From the NCBI GenBank assembly GCA_003555145.1, contig PWID01000320.1:1-39019 (forward strand): 39,019 bases of DNA. Reading direction: 5' to 3'. Source of the stretch: Balneolia bacterium (GTDB taxonomy: Bacteria; Bacteroidota; Rhodothermia; Balneolales; Cyclonatronaceae). Shown here piece by piece: positions 8,907-16,889 of the stretch. The position numbers were made by a program, and so were the translations under genes. Numbering within the stretch: the stretch's first letter is position 1; every line of letters begins with the position of its first letter. The notes below the pieces were generated by a model that was given only the letters and a program-made list of their open reading frames with translations, was not told the DNA's origin and searched no databases.

Positions 8907-9791
8907 TTAGAGTTCAATTGTCTCAAATCCCTTTAGCTTAAGGTCGAACATATAGGTGAGTCCATTCGGCGTTATTTGGGTCCCCTCAAATATGGTCTCT
9001 GCTCCTATTCCAAAGTTTTCGAGCGACATGCCACAAACGACGAATGTTATACCGGCTTCTTTGCCATCTTTATACACTTCCGACATATCTGTACTGCTAC
9101 CCTGTGTGAAAGCTTCAACGGACCTCCCACATGCCATTACCACAAATTCACCGGTATTGTATTTTTTGTCTGCAATCATTGTTTTAGCCGTGTGGACCGC
9201 GGCTCCCAGATGACCGGGCTGGCTAATGAGCACAGCATAATCCTGTTTTGAAGTATCGTAGCTAACTGGGGATGCGCTGTGGGCTGTAGACGGGTAGGAT
9301 GACAAAAGCATCGCAATTACCAGGCTTGCAGCGCCGGCACCCCGCACCGGACTTTGTGTTTTCTTCTTTTTAAGCCAATGGTCCAAGCTATATGCAAGGG
9401 AGCCATTTACGATAAAGAAAAACAGAATCCCGGCAATTGCAATATTTTTAAACAAAGGTCCCAGAGTATCTGTACTTCCGGCCTGAATGGTAAGAGAGAT
9501 TGGAATTAGAATAAGAATAAGAAGTAAGGCAGCTATGCGTGTCTTAAAACCAATCAAAAGAAAAACTCCGCCTGTTAATAATCCGATACCTGAAAGAATT
9601 ACGAGCATTTCGGCTGGAAAAATACTGGTTGCAAGAAAACCAAACGGAGCACTTTCCAGTCTTGCAACCGGATTAGAGGTTTCAAAAATATGATTTAAGC
9701 CGGCAATTAAAAAGATACCGCTACCCAACACACGAAGTATTAAATAAGATAGATTTTGCAGCTTTAGTGAATGTGTGGTTGCTTTATTCAT
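8907..9791 (-). CDS. DoxX membrane domain fused to an exported DsrE-like domain
   Basis: The first 140 residues form a DoxX/SURF4-like domain with four transmembrane helices (about 14-35, 62-82, 85-103 and 117-136) and the ILRVLGSGIFLIAGLNHIF start typical of DoxX. Four lysines (141-144) and a fifth hydrophobic segment (about 151-168) ending STAHSA follow, which looks like an internal signal or anchor. The last 110 residues resemble DsrE/DsrF sulfur-handling proteins, with Cys221 in VVMACGRS and Cys253 in VVCGMSLENFG. By the positive-inside rule the DsrE part would be periplasmic. I use the ATG at 9791. A TTG at 9827 overlaps the stop of the upstream thioredoxin gene and is a possible alternative. 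The two domains are seen in the sequence; a role in periplasmic thiol or sulfur transfer is inferred from the two neighbouring TlpA proteins. Confidence 0.8.
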   Translation of the reverse strand: MNKATTHSLKLQNLSYLILRVLGSGIFLIAGLNHIFETSNPVARLESAPFGFLATSIFPAEMLVILSGIGLLTGGVFLLIGFKTRIAALLLILILIPISLTIQAGSTDTLGPLFKNIAIAGILFFFIVNGSLAYSLDHWLKKKKTQSPVRGAGAASLVIAMLLSSYPSTAHSASPVSYDTSKQDYAVLISQPGHLGAAVHTAKTMIADKKYNTGEFVVMACGRSVEAFTQGSSTDMSEVYKDGKEAGITFVVCGMSLENFGIGAETIFEGTQITPNGLTYMFDLKLKGFETIEL

Positions 9792-9823
9792 TTTCCATGT
9801 TTGTTTATGATCAAAAATCAATA

Positions 9824-10468
9824 TCAATTAGAAGAGTCTGCATATTCAGCCAGTTCTATAAGCCAATCCCTGAACGCCGGAGAGCTATAGTCTGCGATTC
9901 CTGCTTTTTCATACACTATTTGCCCGTCTCTGGAAACCACATACGTTGTAGGCAGTGCCGTGCTATTGAAAGCATTTGGCAAGGGTGATGCCGGAAACTG
10001 ATAAGGCATTGTATATCCTTTATTGCTCATGAAGGTATTTGCGTTAGCCCGTTCCTCATCAACAGATAACATTATGAACCGAATATCCTCATGCTCTGAA
10101 ACTTGTGTATACAGAGTTTCTATGGTTGGCATTTCGGCCACGCATGGCGGGCACCATGATGCCCATACGTTTACAAAGGTCACCTTACCTTTAAAGTCAC
10201 TTAGGAAAACCTGCTCTCCCCCGGCGGTAACCATTGCGAAGTTATAGTCGGTATCGGTTAGGAATGGTCCGTCTGCTGTTTCAATATCCACTATCTTCGC
10301 ATTAAATAGCCCGGTGTATAGCATACCCTGCTGTATGCCCACAATTACATTGGTATGAAGCCCGGTAAGCCAGAGAAAGCTAATCACGGCACCGATACTC
10401 AGCCATTGGAATACGTTTTTTTTCAATCCAGACTTTCCAGATTGGTCTTTTTTTTGATGTTTACCCAT
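9824..10468 (-). CDS. Membrane-anchored TlpA-like thioredoxin (second of the cluster)
   Basis: This 214-residue redoxin has a basic cytosolic tail, a signal anchor (about residues 21-46), and a TlpA/AhpC-TSA fold facing the periplasm. The active site CPPC is at residues 106-109 in NVWASWCPPCVAEMPT, and the cis-proline is Pro173 in LPTTYVV. Such proteins reduce or isomerise thiols outside the membrane, or serve cytochrome c and copper-site maturation. It begins two bases after the stop of the small gene and ends touching the DoxX-DsrE reading frame, so this is one tight operon. The partner substrate is unknown. Identification as a TlpA-like thiol-disulfide oxidoreductase is firm. Confidence 0.93.
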   Translation of the reverse strand: MGKHQKKDQSGKSGLKKNVFQWLSIGAVISFLWLTGLHTNVIVGIQQGMLYTGLFNAKIVDIETADGPFLTDTDYNFAMVTAGGEQVFLSDFKGKVTFVNVWASWCPPCVAEMPTIETLYTQVSEHEDIRFIMLSVDEERANANTFMSNKGYTMPYQFPASPLPNAFNSTALPTTYVVSRDGQIVYEKAGIADYSSPAFRDWLIELAEYADSSN

Positions 10469-10470
10469 AA

Positions 10471-10620
10471 TTAATGATGTATTTCTTTATTTAAGAGAAT
10501 AATAGCATTTTCAATTTTTTCCTGATCGTGAAATGAAGACTGGAGACTGGAGTACTTAAATATCGGTTTTGCGTAAGTCCGCATTGCCGAGCTAAAAATA
10601 AACCAGCCTTCGGTCATCAT
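10471..10620 (-). CDS. Small 49-residue gene between two TlpA genes
   Basis: An intact reading frame starts ATG-ATG 12 bases after the stop of one thioredoxin gene and ends TAA two bases before the ATG of the next. It therefore fills the gap almost exactly. The product has a hydrophobic, aromatic start (MMTEGWFIFSSAMRTYAKPI) and a helical C-terminal half ending in two histidines. It has no cysteine and no clear transmembrane helix. I do not recognise a family. No Shine-Dalgarno site is visible, but that is also true of its neighbours. The tight packing supports translation. It could instead be a decayed remnant of a longer gene. Confidence 0.5.
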   Translation of the reverse strand: MMTEGWFIFSSAMRTYAKPIFKYSSLQSSFHDQEKIENAIILLNKEIHH

Positions 10621-10632
10621 TTTTTCATTGCT

Positions 10633-11226
10633 TTATCTGGCCGCAAGCTCCTGCAGTATTGGTTGCAGTTGTGCTTTTGAAATCATACCAGGTATAACAT
10701 ATTCTACCTGCCCTTGTTTATTGATTATGAAACTGGTCGGCAGCCCCGGGTAAGGCCCGTATCTTGCATCTACCGTACCATCATCAACCACAAGCGGATA
10801 ATTGATTTCAAATTCTTCTGCAAACGGACGGACCACATCCCAGCCCGTTTCATCAACAGATACCCCGACAAATAACACACCGTCATCTTTCATCTCATTC
10901 TGGATTTCTATGAAATCCGGGATCTCTTCACGGCAAGGCGGGCACCAGGTAGCCCATATATTAAGAACAATTACCTCCCCTTTATGATCTGAAAGCGTAA
11001 ACGCTTCTCCCTCCATATTTAAAAGAGTAAAATCGGGTGCTTCCGGAAAATCCCGGGTAACATTATGTTCTTTGGAAGCAGGAATAGAATTAGCTAATAC
11101 GGGTTTAGACGGATAATAAGCATCAGCCTGAGTTTGGACAATTATGAATAAAGCTATTAATGCCAAACCGGAAACTAGCGTTGTAAGTACAACTGTTTTT
11201 TGGGAAAATTTCATTGTGGTAATCAT
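10633..11226 (-). CDS. Membrane-anchored TlpA-like thioredoxin (first of the cluster)
   Basis: This 197-residue redoxin has an N-terminal signal anchor (about residues 9-30) and a TlpA/ResA-like domain. CPPC is at 95-98 in NIWATWCPPCREEIPDF, and the cis-proline is in GLPTSFIINK (Pro163). The WCPPCREEIP context and the DFTLLNMEGE entry strand are typical of ResA/TlpA proteins, which act on thiols in the periplasm. I chose the first ATG. A TTG 48 bases upstream and another ATG 12 bases downstream are alternatives. Although adjacent to the second TlpA, the two differ greatly outside the active site, so this is not a recent duplication. Confidence 0.92.
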   Translation of the reverse strand: MITTMKFSQKTVVLTTLVSGLALIALFIIVQTQADAYYPSKPVLANSIPASKEHNVTRDFPEAPDFTLLNMEGEAFTLSDHKGEVIVLNIWATWCPPCREEIPDFIEIQNEMKDDGVLFVGVSVDETGWDVVRPFAEEFEINYPLVVDDGTVDARYGPYPGLPTSFIINKQGQVEYVIPGMISKAQLQPILQELAAR

Positions 11227-11480
11227 TGTATTCTGCTTAATGAAGGCTTTAGAAATTCGTTTATGCGTGTTCAATGCCAGAGCAGTCTAGAAAACATCAA
11301 CATTCACCAGCCGGCGAATGTAGTGATGTCAGACTTAATCAAGACGAAAGAAAGGCTTAACCCGAAATCATGAACCTTCATAGATTGGTCTTACAGCTTC
11401 AAAAGCAATCAAACGATTCGCTTACATAAAACGATGTCGGATGTTGAAATGAAGGTGTAAGCAGGAAGGGCGGGAAGTGT

Positions 11481-11876
11481 TTATACCAGCTGTGGGGGAT
11501 CAGCTATGGGCAGAACAAACAGCTGTGAGTCAGCAAGGAGTACTGAATGGTCGACAGCTGAGGTAACGTGAGGATGGTTCAAAGAAACTATACGGGTCGG
11601 AATAAGCTGCAGGCTTGTGCTGCAGTTACTCACAATTACATTTCCCTTTTCTTCTTCTGAAGCCTTATCGGCTATCAAGGGCAGGTAACTGATACTTTGA
11701 CCAGTATTCTGAAGTTGCGGCAGGCCAGCCTCGCATTGAGCCCGCGAGTCGACTTCATAATCTACGTTATTCGCAAATTGATATACATTATGAGCCGTAG
11801 TAGCTATATCAATCCCTAGCGTGCTCATAAAAATGAGCAGCAAAAAAGATCCGATATGCTTACTGTGTGGGAACAA
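11481..11876 (-). CDS. Unrecognised secreted protein with two cysteines
   Basis: This 131-residue protein has a hydrophobic N-terminus (about residues 8-26) that looks like a signal peptide or anchor. Two cysteines (Cys48 and Cys85) could form a disulfide in the exported part. The tail is hydrophobic and ends in PPQLV. I recognise no domain. It lies upstream of the TlpA pair on the same strand, with a gap of about 250 bases, so co-transcription is possible but not shown. The gap holds no other convincing reading frame. Small exported proteins with Pro-Pro-Leu tails often sit beside metal or redox genes in Bacteroidota, in my general experience, but that is not evidence of function here. Confidence 0.6.
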   Translation of the reverse strand: MFPHSKHIGSFLLLIFMSTLGIDIATTAHNVYQFANNVDYEVDSRAQCEAGLPQLQNTGQSISYLPLIADKASEEEKGNVIVSNCSTSLQLIPTRIVSLNHPHVTSAVDHSVLLADSQLFVLPIADPPQLV

Positions 11877-11989
11877 AATGTCTGCTAAAATTACCGCTAT
11901 TGGTTAAGCCCTACGAACGCAGTATAAAATCCGTTTATTGCATTTTTAATTAAAAACCTTAGGGTCTTCAAACACCCGATGTGGCCTGC

Positions 11990-13261
11990 TTAGCTCCTCA
12001 TTCTGTACTCGTCTGTTACTTTAAGACCGGCTAAGTCCTGCCCCGATGGCTGCTGATATACCTTAAGACCGAACTCGGGCATTACCGCCAGAAGATGATC
12101 GAAAATGTCGGCCTGTATGCCCTCGTATTCCGCCCAGACGGTCGTATTCGTAAATACGTAGATCTGCAGGGGTAGTCCGCGATCTGTTGGCTCCAGCTGA
12201 CGAACAAGCATCAAAAGATCTTTTTTGGCCTGAGGATGTTTTTTCAGGTATTCAATTATATATGCGCGGAATGTACCCACGTTCGTTAACCAGCGGGAGT
12301 TGGTTAGAATAGAAGGGTTGTCTTTTAAATACTTCTCGTTGTACGCGCTTATATCTTTTATTTTTGCATCGATGTAATCGCAAAGCAGATGGGTTTGCTT
12401 TAGCCTTTCAATTTCCTTCATGGTTAAAAACCGAATGGATGATATATCGATATTAAGCGATCGCATTATCCGCCTTCCCCCCGCTTCACTCATTCCGCGC
12501 CAGTTACGGAAACTGTGCTCCAGAAACTTATGTGTTGGAATTAAGGTAATCGTCTTATCAAAATTCTGGACTTTTACAGTATTAAGGGAGATATCCACCA
12601 CATCTCCGTCGGCTCCAAAATTAGGCATCTCAATCCAGTCACCGATTCTTATAAGATCGTTATTTGTAAGCTGAACGCTTGCGACAAGCGAAAGAAGCGT
12701 ATCGCGAAAAACCAGCAGCAGAATAGCCGTAATAGCACCAATACCGCTTAAAAAGTACCAGGGCGACTGATCGGAAAGGCTTGCGATGATAAAGATGATG
12801 GAAAACAGGTAAACAATTACCTTACCAAGCTGAATATACGTTTTGATAGGCCGCATGTTGGCCTTAGGCAGCATCAGATAGAGCGTATGGGCTGAAGATA
12901 AAAACGCGTCTATAACGCGGGCCGCTACCAGAATCATAAGCGCGGCGGTAAGTCTGGTAATAAAACCGGAAAAACCTTCCGGCAGCCCTGGTATCAGCTC
13001 TATACCTATGAACAGCACCATTAACGGAATAAGCATAAGTGCCCTTTGGGGCAGTTTGTGCCTTAGTACAGATGCATACCATTCGGTTTCGGTCTTTTCA
13101 TCAAGTCTTTTTAACAGCTTGATGACCCACACCCGAATCACTACGTGAATGAACGTGGAAACTGAAAAAAGAATCAGCAGGCCGATGTAAGCTTCAGTAT
13201 CAATTGAAGCAAGCATTTCGGAAATACGTTCATTAAAGTGCGTGAAGACAGAAAACAACAT
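11990..13261 (-). CDS. MscS-family mechanosensitive channel, YbdG-like
   Basis: This is a membrane channel that opens under osmotic down-shock. Five hydrophobic segments precede the MscS core. The fifth leads into RDTLLSLVASVQLTNNDLIRIGDWIEMP, the pore-lining helix and start of the beta domain, and GDVVDISLNTVKVQNFDKT and PTHKFLEHSFRNWRGM follow. The soluble region with an insertion before the C-terminal alpha-beta domain and the total of 423 residues match E. coli YbdG (MscM) better than small MscS. It starts with ATG and reads divergently from the Wzi-family gene across a gap of about 250 bases that should hold both promoters; I could not pick a clear consensus there. The assignment to the family is firm. 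Confidence 0.92.
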   Translation of the reverse strand: MLFSVFTHFNERISEMLASIDTEAYIGLLILFSVSTFIHVVIRVWVIKLLKRLDEKTETEWYASVLRHKLPQRALMLIPLMVLFIGIELIPGLPEGFSGFITRLTAALMILVAARVIDAFLSSAHTLYLMLPKANMRPIKTYIQLGKVIVYLFSIIFIIASLSDQSPWYFLSGIGAITAILLLVFRDTLLSLVASVQLTNNDLIRIGDWIEMPNFGADGDVVDISLNTVKVQNFDKTITLIPTHKFLEHSFRNWRGMSEAGGRRIMRSLNIDISSIRFLTMKEIERLKQTHLLCDYIDAKIKDISAYNEKYLKDNPSILTNSRWLTNVGTFRAYIIEYLKKHPQAKKDLLMLVRQLEPTDRGLPLQIYVFTNTTVWAEYEGIQADIFDHLLAVMPEFGLKVYQQPSGQDLAGLKVTDEYRMRS

Positions 13262-13512
13262 ACTTATGGGTTATTAAAGGGTACCAGATTATTCTGAATG
13301 AAGGTACGCCTGAACGCCTGTCTTTACAAGCAGTTTCAAATCCCCAACAGATAATCTAACCGACTTTTAAGTCCTCATACAGATAGCCTTATCTGAAGAA
13401 TCACCAGCATATTTTGTATATTTAATCCTCAAAACATACGGTCTGTTTAGCCCGATTATTTTCCAGACTCTGTGATGTTTCAACAATCGAGTTAAAAACA
13501 AGATCTCTCTCC

Positions 13513-15084
13513 GTGCCGCAAATAAACAAAATTCCAAGACTTTTTTCTGCCTCAATTTACTTTTTTGTGATGCAGCTCATCTTTGGATCTCCCCTCTCTG
13601 CACAGGAAACATCAGACGCTGAACCAAGAGTATGGAACTCGCAAACATACGGCTGGCAGGTCCGGGCCGGAGCAGCAACTGCGGGTGACCTTCCCTTTTG
13701 GCTTTACTCAAATCAGTGGGGCCAAATAGATCCTTACAGCGCAAACGGAATGCTTAACCTGTTCGGTCGGCAGGTTTTCAGTTTCGATTCAGGCATTTCA
13801 ATAACTGGTAAAGCTGACCTATTGCTAAGAGCTTCTCAGGGCTCAAATGTTCATTTTAATGAAGCTTTCCTGAAGGTTAGCTACGGATACTTTGAACTCT
13901 GGGCCGGGCGGAAACATGAACAATACGGGCTTGTGCACCCTACCCTCTCGACGGGTACTATGGATTTGTCGCAAAATGCGCGGCCTGTTCCGCAAATCGT
14001 GTTTGCCACACGCGGCTTTATGCCTGTACCCTTTACCAGGGGTGTAGTCTATGCGGATGCTTCTCTGGGCCACGGATGGCTGACCGACTACGACGATCGT
14101 TTTGTAGAAGGCACTGTAAGGATTCACAGAAAACATCTTTACCTGCGCATATTCAGCGAAAACTCACCATTGGTGCTTCATGGCGGATTGAAACACTTTG
14201 CGCAATGGGGCGGCACCAGTCCGCTGCACGGAAACTCTCCGGTTAACTTCCGATCGTTTATTGATGTCTTTTTTTCAAGGGCTGCCGATTCAGAGGAAAT
14301 TATCGGCGGCGGGAATCTGCTAAACAGCGCACAAAATCATTTGGGTACCTACGACTTTGCCGCTTTAGTGAATACCGAGAACTTCGCTATTTCACTCAGC
14401 CGTCAGTTTATTCTTGAGGACACTCCGAACGCCCGCTTTGGCACGCCATGGGATGGTCTTTGGGGAGCAACAATTTCGCTGCGTCCGCCGGATTCCCCGA
14501 GAAGCTGGAGAGGCAGCGGATCTTCATCTTCGCGTAATTCAGGTTCAGGTACCCGGCTTCACAGAGCTTCAGACAAAAACTTCCGTCCCTTACTGGAAAC
14601 GGTTCATTACGAGTATATGGATTTAAAGGAAGGCATGTCGCGCTTCCCTCAGCGCGCAAGAGATGAGTATTTCAACTATTATAACCACTGGGCCTACAGA
14701 GGCGGCTGGACGTATCATAATCAAAGCATGGGGAATTCCCTGCTTTTAACAAACAGAACCCATCTTGGCGTGGTAAACAACGAGATAATCGCCCACCATG
14801 CGGGTTTGAACGGCTACATAGGTGATGCTGCAGACTGGAGGTTCTTAACGACATACAGCCGCAATTACGGAGCTAACAGAGCTTCTCTGAGAACGAATCC
14901 TACCGGCCGGCAGAATTTGCTTACCGAACGTAAAGATCAATGGTCGTTCATGCTCGAGCTAAGCACAGTTAAACTCTTCGAAAACCTTGAGACTGGAATT
15001 ATGCTTGCATATGATACAGGTGCGGTCCACTCACAAAATTTGGGCGCAATGCTTTCGGTTCGGTGGACTTCCGGACGAAACTGA
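13513..15084 (+). CDS. Wzi-family (capsule assembly) outer-membrane protein
   Basis: This 523-residue protein has a signal peptide ending GSPLSA before Gln and looks like an outer-membrane beta-barrel throughout. Family-typical blocks are visible: GAATAGDLPFWLYSNQWG near the start, FNEAFLKVSYGYFELWAGRK, then FMPVPFTRGVVYADASLGHG and GGLKHFAQWGGTSP. The Wzi/Caps_assemb_Wzi family includes the E. coli lectin that holds capsule at the cell surface. In Bacteroidota many members lie outside capsule loci and their role is unproven. The start is GTG; a downstream ATG would remove most of the signal peptide. A low-complexity Ser/Gly/Arg stretch sits near 14515-14550. No capsule genes are adjacent. 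Confidence 0.85.
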   Translation: MPQINKIPRLFSASIYFFVMQLIFGSPLSAQETSDAEPRVWNSQTYGWQVRAGAATAGDLPFWLYSNQWGQIDPYSANGMLNLFGRQVFSFDSGISITGKADLLLRASQGSNVHFNEAFLKVSYGYFELWAGRKHEQYGLVHPTLSTGTMDLSQNARPVPQIVFATRGFMPVPFTRGVVYADASLGHGWLTDYDDRFVEGTVRIHRKHLYLRIFSENSPLVLHGGLKHFAQWGGTSPLHGNSPVNFRSFIDVFFSRAADSEEIIGGGNLLNSAQNHLGTYDFAALVNTENFAISLSRQFILEDTPNARFGTPWDGLWGATISLRPPDSPRSWRGSGSSSSRNSGSGTRLHRASDKNFRPLLETVHYEYMDLKEGMSRFPQRARDEYFNYYNHWAYRGGWTYHNQSMGNSLLLTNRTHLGVVNNEIIAHHAGLNGYIGDAADWRFLTTYSRNYGANRASLRTNPTGRQNLLTERKDQWSFMLELSTVKLFENLETGIMLAYDTGAVHSQNLGAMLSVRWTSGRN

Positions 15085-15111
15085 AACGAAATGAGCGGTA
15101 AGCGACTAATT

Positions 15112-16197
15112 TCAGTCGACTACAAAGAAGTTGTAGAAACCATTCAGTTTTTTATTACCGGGTAGGTGCAATTCACCTTCACCACGAAATTCGAGGACCT
15201 CTCCTCCAAGAAAGGAGCGTGCTGCACGGCGCGCAACCCAGGACAGCTCAGACAGAACAGAGAAACGTTCATCATCCTTTGTACGCTTAATAGTAACAAC
15301 TTCGAGCCGGCCTTCAGGATGAATCATCATTACTTCCATCGTATGGGCGAGTCGCTTACCAAAGGTACGGGATTCATCAATTTTCTGAATGTTGTTGGCC
15401 TCGAAAACATCCAGATTACCATCGCGGCTTGAAATACGATGGCCAATAGTCATCTTTTCTCTTGCATCGGACGGTAGCATGAAATACAACACATCCCAGT
15501 TTTGGGAATCAGTATGCGAGATAAAACGATAGCCACTATCCAGAAGCCTTGTTGTTGTTTGGTTTTGAAACGTTTGATCCATGTAAGCTGTACCGGAAAC
15601 TTCCTTTCGCTTGCCATTAATTTCTACAAATCCGCTGGCATTAGCATAGGGAATATGGGTAAAAATCCCAATCCGTTCATCACCAACCGTATAGATTCCA
15701 TCCCCCCACTTTACTCCTTGAACTATTTCGCTTAGCTTGAGGTGAATATCGTAATTGACTCCGTCTTTCGACGTCTCAACACGCACTTCATGCTCTTCGG
15801 GTAGTTTCCCTTTGAACCAGACCGTACGTTCCGGGCGAGGCTCGAACTTATACGTGTCCTCATGCTGCACCAAATGATCGATAGAATACTCTCTCGACAA
15901 TTGATATGTGTTACTGTCGAAACCGTAAACGCTAACCCTTACGCCTGTAACGGGCGATTTAAGACTGCCAAAATTTGCAGCTGAAAACGTAATATGAACT
16001 TTAAGGCCATCATCCAGAAAAAAGTGATAGGTCCAGAACTCGTTAAAATGACTACCCGTGAGCGTCTGTGCTCTGATGTCCTCAGCAGTAGTTGGCCCGA
16101 GTCCGCCTTCCGGATTGAGCAGCTGTGCCTTAGCCGGGTGCAGTACGGCAAGAGAAAATAGGGCGGTAAATAGGATTACTGCTGCGGATAGTTTCAT
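15112..16197 (-). CDS. Secreted lipocalin-like protein (Svf1/AttH/CrtC-like)
   Basis: The protein has a clean signal peptide ending HPAKA before Gln, then about 335 residues rich in beta-strands. The pattern resembles the tandem lipocalin-like fold shared by Svf1, AttH and CrtC: a first strand block with FWTYHFFLDDGLKVHITFSA, a KFEPRPERTVWFKGK block, a GDGIYTVGDERIGIFTH block, and SGTAYMDQTFQNQ where those proteins have their conserved His/Asp turn. The match is by overall pattern and is moderate. It is the last gene of a TolC-MlaC-this operon, so binding a lipid or other hydrophobic cargo in the periplasm is plausible. Carotenoid hydratase activity is a weaker alternative. Confidence 0.6.
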   Translation of the reverse strand: MKLSAAVILFTALFSLAVLHPAKAQLLNPEGGLGPTTAEDIRAQTLTGSHFNEFWTYHFFLDDGLKVHITFSAANFGSLKSPVTGVRVSVYGFDSNTYQLSREYSIDHLVQHEDTYKFEPRPERTVWFKGKLPEEHEVRVETSKDGVNYDIHLKLSEIVQGVKWGDGIYTVGDERIGIFTHIPYANASGFVEINGKRKEVSGTAYMDQTFQNQTTTRLLDSGYRFISHTDSQNWDVLYFMLPSDAREKMTIGHRISSRDGNLDVFEANNIQKIDESRTFGKRLAHTMEVMMIHPEGRLEVVTIKRTKDDERFSVLSELSWVARRAARSFLGGEVLEFRGEGELHLPGNKKLNGFYNFFVVD

Positions 16198-16264
16198 AAA
16201 ACGATGTCGGTTAAAATGATACCTGCTCGTCAGAGGATGGCTTCAGTTCAGGATACAAATCTTT

Positions 16265-16864
16265 TCAGGAGACGCCAGCTCTGTTCTTAAGGTTTTCAAG
16301 AAGCGCATCATAACCCCTTCTGTTAATAATCCGCTGAAAAGAACGGCGGTAGGAATCAGCTGTAGACACGCTGTCGATCGACATATCGATTACAATCCAT
16401 TCGCCATCACGGTTTTCCAGTTCATATATAACAGGGGTTCTTACATTCTGAAGCGTTGCAATAGTGCGTGCAGTAACCCGGTCTCCGCGAACGTCAAACG
16501 ATTCATAGGCTACATCAGCGCGGTAAATATCGAGACTATTTAGCGACTGATCGCGAACAACACGCGCAAAAACATCTACAAACTCAGCTCTTTCTTCTTC
16601 AGAGAGGTCATCCCAGGTATCCTGCAGAGCATGAGAAGCCATGGCTCCGTAGTCTATTACTTCATTGATGATATCCATAAGCTCCTGGCGCTGTTCGTCT
16701 GTGTACTCGGTACCCTCAGGTCCAAGGAGATCTTTAATTTCCTGATCACGATCTTCAAGCATAGCACGGACTTCGTCCTGCACGTCTTGAGTGGATGCAT
16801 TCACAGTGCTGCTAAAAACCAGCGCAAATGATATTATGATGGCGAAGAAAAAAGTCAATTTCAT
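16265..16864 (-). CDS. MlaC/Ttg2D-family periplasmic lipid-binding protein
   Basis: MlaC-type proteins carry phospholipids between inner- and outer-membrane Mla complexes. This 199-residue protein has a signal peptide ending TVNAS and the usual family order: a long helix with DIINEVIDYGAMASHAL, the WDDLSEEERAEFVDVFARVVRDQ block, then strands with ELENRDGEWIVIDMSIDSVS and a final YRRSFQRIINRRGYDALLENLK helix. A good ribosome site (GAGGA, six bases upstream) precedes the ATG. It follows the TolC gene by 25 bases and precedes the lipocalin-like gene. The Mla ABC genes (mlaD, mlaE, mlaF) are not next to it. I leave the symbol blank because the real partner may differ from the classical Mla system. 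Confidence 0.88.
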   Translation of the reverse strand: MKLTFFFAIIISFALVFSSTVNASTQDVQDEVRAMLEDRDQEIKDLLGPEGTEYTDEQRQELMDIINEVIDYGAMASHALQDTWDDLSEEERAEFVDVFARVVRDQSLNSLDIYRADVAYESFDVRGDRVTARTIATLQNVRTPVIYELENRDGEWIVIDMSIDSVSTADSYRRSFQRIINRRGYDALLENLKNRAGVS

Positions 16865-16889
16865 AAATAGTCCTCTGTTAAACTTAAAC

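Noticed and set aside
9824-11226. Recent tandem duplication of the two TlpA genes
   Set aside because: Only the active-site region and fold are shared. The N-termini, loops and lengths differ widely.
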